A stretch of 64,000 nt of DNA, taken from contig CAMUAR010000013.1 in the NCBI GenBank assembly GCA_947086895.1, positions 1 through 64,000 on the forward strand. Direction: 5' to 3'. The notes under the pieces are model-generated. The model made no database searches. It had not been told where the DNA came from and saw only the letters and a program-made list of their open reading frames with translations. The stretch comes from an uncultured Lachnospiraceae bacterium. Lineage in GTDB: Bacteria; Bacillota; Clostridia; Lachnospirales; Lachnospiraceae. Position numbers and translations under genes: made by a program. Below, piece by piece: positions 61,357 to 64,000 of the stretch; position 1 is the first letter of the stretch, and every line of letters starts with the position of its first letter.

Positions 61357-61396
61357 ATGGCAAGCTGCGGCATAGTTTATATACGGAGGTTTTAAC

Positions 61397-64000
61397 ATGT
61401 CTGACCACAAGTATTCTCTTGGTATTGATATCGGCTCGACGACGGTCAAGATCGCTTTGCTTAACGAAAACAATCATATTTGCTTTTCTGACTACGAGCG
61501 CCATTATGCCAATATCCAAGCTACACTCGCTTCTCTTGTCACAAAAGCGATGGAACAATTAAAAGAAAATCCTGCTGTATGCCCGGTTATTACCGGCTCC
61601 GGCGGACTCTCCCTCTCCAAAAATCTCGGCGTGCCGTTTGTGCAGGAGGTTGTCGCGGTTGCAACATCATTGAAAAATTATGCTCCGCACACGGACGTTG
61701 CTATTGAGCTTGGCGGAGAAGATGCAAAAATCATCTATTTTACTGGCGGTATCGATCAGCGCATGAACGGAATCTGCGCGGGCGGTACTGGTTCTTTTAT
61801 CGACCAGATGGCGACTTTGCTAAAAACAGATGCGTCTGGTTTAAACGAGTATGCAAAGTCTTACCAGGCGATCTATCCGATTGCTGCGCGCTGCGGTGTA
61901 TTTGCAAAATCGGATATTCAACCGCTGATCAACGAAGGTGCGACAAAACCGGATCTCGCGGCTTCCATTTTTCAGGCCGTTGTCAATCAGACGATCAGCG
62001 GTCTGGCCTGCGGTAAGCCAATCCACGGCAACGTCGCGTTTCTCGGCGGTCCGCTGCACTTTCTTCCAGAACTGAAAAACGCATTTATCCGCACACTGAA
62101 TCTGACGAAAGTGCAGATTATCGCGCCGGAGCATTCTCATCTTTTTGCTGCGATCGGTTCAGCGATGAACGCAGATTTCACGGTTTCCGTTTCGCTTCAT
62201 GAGCTTGCCGACCGCTTAAACCACGGCGTGGCAATGGAGATGGAAGTTAGTCGTATGGAACCTTTGTTTGCGGATGAAAACTCATACTCTGCTTTTATAA
62301 AACGCCACGGCGCGCACAAAGTAAAAAGAGCAGAACTATCCTCCTATCAGGGCAAATGCTTTTTAGGTATCGACGCTGGTTCAACAACGACAAAAGCTGC
62401 TCTTGTCGGGGAGGATGGCTCGCTGCTCTACTCGTTTTATTCCAACAACAACGGCAGCCCGCTGAAAACGACAATCCGCGCGATTAAGGAAATCTACTCT
62501 CTGCTTCCGAAAGATGCAAAAATTGTGCGCTCCTGCTCCACCGGTTACGGGGAGGCTCTAATTAAAGCTGCCTTGCTTCTCGATGAAGGCGAGGTGGAAA
62601 CGGTCGCCCATTATTACGCCGCCGCTTTTTTTGAACCGGAGGTTGACTGTATCCTCGATATCGGCGGGCAGGATATGAAATGCATTAAAATCAAAAACAG
62701 CACCGTTGATTCGGTTCAGCTCAATGAAGCCTGTTCCTCCGGCTGCGGCTCGTTTATCGAAACTTTCGCAAAATCTTTAAACTACGAAGTTGCCGATTTT
62801 GCCAAAATCGCGCTGTTTGCCAAAAATCCGATCGATCTTGGATCACGCTGCACGGTATTTATGAATTCCAAAGTAAAACAAGCGCAGAAAGAAGGCGCTA
62901 CCGTCGCAGATATCTCTGCCGGACTTGCCTATTCTGTAATTAAAAATGCGCTTTACAAGGTAATTAAAATTGCTGACCCGAAAGATCTGGGCAAAAATAT
63001 TGTTGTACAAGGCGGTACATTCTACAACGATGCTGTGCTCAGAAGCTTTGAAGCCATCCTTGACCGTGATGCGGTGCGCCCGGATATTGCAGGAATTATG
63101 GGGGCGTTCGGAGCAGCTTTGATTGCACGCGAACATTATTCCGGCGAGCAGACAACAATGCTCTCCATCGAGCAGATCACGGAACTGCGCTTTGAATCCA
63201 CAATGTCGCGCTGCAAGGGCTGCACAAACAGCTGTCTTTTAACCATCAACAAATTTTCCGGAGGCAGACAATATGTATCGGGCAATCGCTGCGAGCGCGG
63301 CGTTGGAAAACAGAAAAATAAAGACAATATTCCAAATTTGTTTGAATATAAGCTGCACCGCTATTTTGACTATGAACCGCTCGCAGAAACAATTGCGACC
63401 AGAGGAACCATCGGTATCCCGCGTGTTCTTAATATGTATGAAAATTATCCATTTTGGTATACATTTTTCACCAGACTTGGCTACCGCGTTGTACTCTCGC
63501 CTCTCTCGACAAGAAAGATTTACGAGATGGGCATCGAGTCCATTCCAAGCGAATCCGAATGTTACCCGGCAAAGCTTGCGCATGGGCATATTATGTGGCT
63601 GCTCTCCCAGGGAATAAAATATATTTTCTATCCTTGTATTCCTTATGAGCGCGCTGAAGTTGCGGGAGCAGGAAATCATTACAACTGCCCAATTGTGACT
63701 TCCTACGGTGAAAATATTAAAAACAATGTTGAAGAACTGCGCGAAGATGGAATTGTCTATCAAAATCCATTTCTCTCTCTTGAGAGTGAATCCATTGTGA
63801 CAAATCGGCTGATTGAATTTTTTACCGCAGAAAACCATCTGCCGGAGGATGAAATTCGCACTGCTGCCGCTGCCGCATGGGCAGAACTTACAGCGGCGCG
63901 CGACGACACGCGCAAAAAGGGCGAGGAAACTTTAACCTATCTGAAAAATACAGGAAGGCTTGGCATTGTGCTTGCTGGTCGTCCATACCATATTGACCCG
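61397..64000 (+). CDS. acyl-CoA dehydratase activase, large BcrA/BadF-type (truncated by window end)
   Basis: 868 residues visible, without a stop. ATG 61397, with GGAGG 61385-61389. Two ASKHA ATPase domains in tandem: domain 1 (about 6-290) starts [15 protein letters not shown] and has [12 protein letters not shown]; domain 2 (about 318-590) starts [14 protein letters not shown] and has [12 protein letters not shown]. Each has the conserved cluster-ligand Cys. A CKGCTNSC motif near 605 and a DUF2229-like region follow. It is an ATP-driven activator of radical dehydratases such as 2-hydroxyacyl-CoA dehydratases; the target is not visible. Confidence 0.94.
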   Translation, partial: MSDHKYSLGIDIGSTTVKIALLNENNHICFSDYERHYANIQATLASLVTKAMEQLKENPAVCPVITGSGGLSLSKNLGVPFVQEVVAVATSLKNYAPHTDVAIELGGEDAKIIYFTGGIDQRMNGICAGGTGSFIDQMATLLKTDASGLNEYAKSYQAIYPIAARCGVFAKSDIQPLINEGATKPDLAASIFQAVVNQTISGLACGKPIHGNVAFLGGPLHFLPELKNAFIRTLNLTKVQIIAPEHSHLFAAIGSAMNADFTVSVSLHELADRLNHGVAMEMEVSRMEPLFADENSYSAFIKRHGAHKVKRAELSSYQGKCFLGIDAGSTTTKAALVGEDGSLLYSFYSNNNGSPLKTTIRAIKEIYSLLPKDAKIVRSCSTGYGEALIKAALLLDEGEVETVAHYYAAAFFEPEVDCILDIGGQDMKCIKIKNSTVDSVQLNEACSSGCGSFIETFAKSLNYEVADFAKIALFAKNPIDLGSRCTVFMNSKVKQAQKEGATVADISAGLAYSVIKNALYKVIKIADPKDLGKNIVVQGGTFYNDAVLRSFEAILDRDAVRPDIAGIMGAFGAALIAREHYSGEQTTMLSIEQITELRFESTMSRCKGCTNSCLLTINKFSGGRQYVSGNRCERGVGKQKNKDNIPNLFEYKLHRYFDYEPLAETIATRGTIGIPRVLNMYENYPFWYTFFTRLGYRVVLSPLSTRKIYEMGIESIPSESECYPAKLAHGHIMWLLSQGIKYIFYPCIPYERAEVAGAGNHYNCPIVTSYGENIKNNVEELREDGIVYQNPFLSLESESIVTNRLIEFFTAENHLPEDEIRTAAAAAWAELTAARDDTRKKGEETLTYLKNTGRLGIVLAGRPYHIDP

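Larger units (their letters stand above)
60775..61396. other. 622-bp intergenic region with two promoters and a palindromic element
   Basis: Between divergent pilT and the activase. Holds the pilT promoter, the activase promoter and the long hairpin element listed separately. The part 61040-61220 would be in the activase leader; I see no riboswitch or coding gene in it. Confidence 0.6.

Overview
The window looks like chromosomal DNA of an anaerobic, spore-forming Clostridia, most likely Lachnospiraceae. Reasons: a sporulation sigma factor (sigG), a GerMN-type lipoprotein, the IspH-ribosomal protein S1 fusion typical of Clostridia, a membrane decarboxylase/sodium-pump operon, a sensory [FeFe]-hydrogenase-like protein, and a large acyl-CoA dehydratase activase. 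The assignment is inference from gene content and style. Almost all genes lie on the minus strand; the plus strand carries a TatD-linked radical SAM gene, a 59-residue Bfd-like gene, a merR gene, sigG and the activase at the right edge.

Layout from left to right. 90-3748: SpoU methyltransferase, SpoIIE-type phosphatase and hydrogenase-like sensor. 4017-5750: radical SAM protein and a DUF4003-like protein. 6211-11256: five-gene operon with two different carboxyltransferases, a biotin carrier, an OadG-like anchor and the OadB sodium channel, with a good sigma-A promoter and a strong terminator. 11613-13400: recA-recX with an SOS box. 13903-16529: Bfd-like protein, aldo/keto reductase with a divergent MerR regulator, endonuclease V. 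16575-24692: plsX-acpP, then rnc-smc-ftsY and ilvA. 24782-34798: CheR, IspH-S1, cmk, an HI0933-family flavoprotein, GerMN lipoprotein, pgsA, rimO, folD, cls. 34969-37864: aconitase-family hydratase and a small membrane protein.

38046-47743 is a nine-cistron Mrp/Mbh-type cation/proton antiporter operon (E, F, G, MbhD, MbhE-MrpB, C and four large antiporter-like subunits). It has a consensus promoter and contains no hydrogenase or dehydrogenase subunits. The last large subunit is interrupted by one in-frame TAA. 48047-54653: sigG, an MBL/beta-CASP protein, a GGDEF protein and a large FtsA-like protein with a 57-bp tandem repeat. 54873-59187: coaE, polA and a zinc-finger anti-sigma-like protein. 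59574-64000: tRNA-Leu(CAA), an orphan PilT-like ATPase, a long palindromic element and the start of the activase.

Two energy-coupling clusters, a biotin-dependent sodium pump and a multi-antiporter complex, suggest membrane energetics based on sodium or proton gradients. A recurring short leader element, a small hairpin followed by a Shine-Dalgarno, precedes at least five unrelated minus-strand genes. A longer hairpin version precedes rnc and the aconitase gene. This is the most unexpected non-coding signal in the window.
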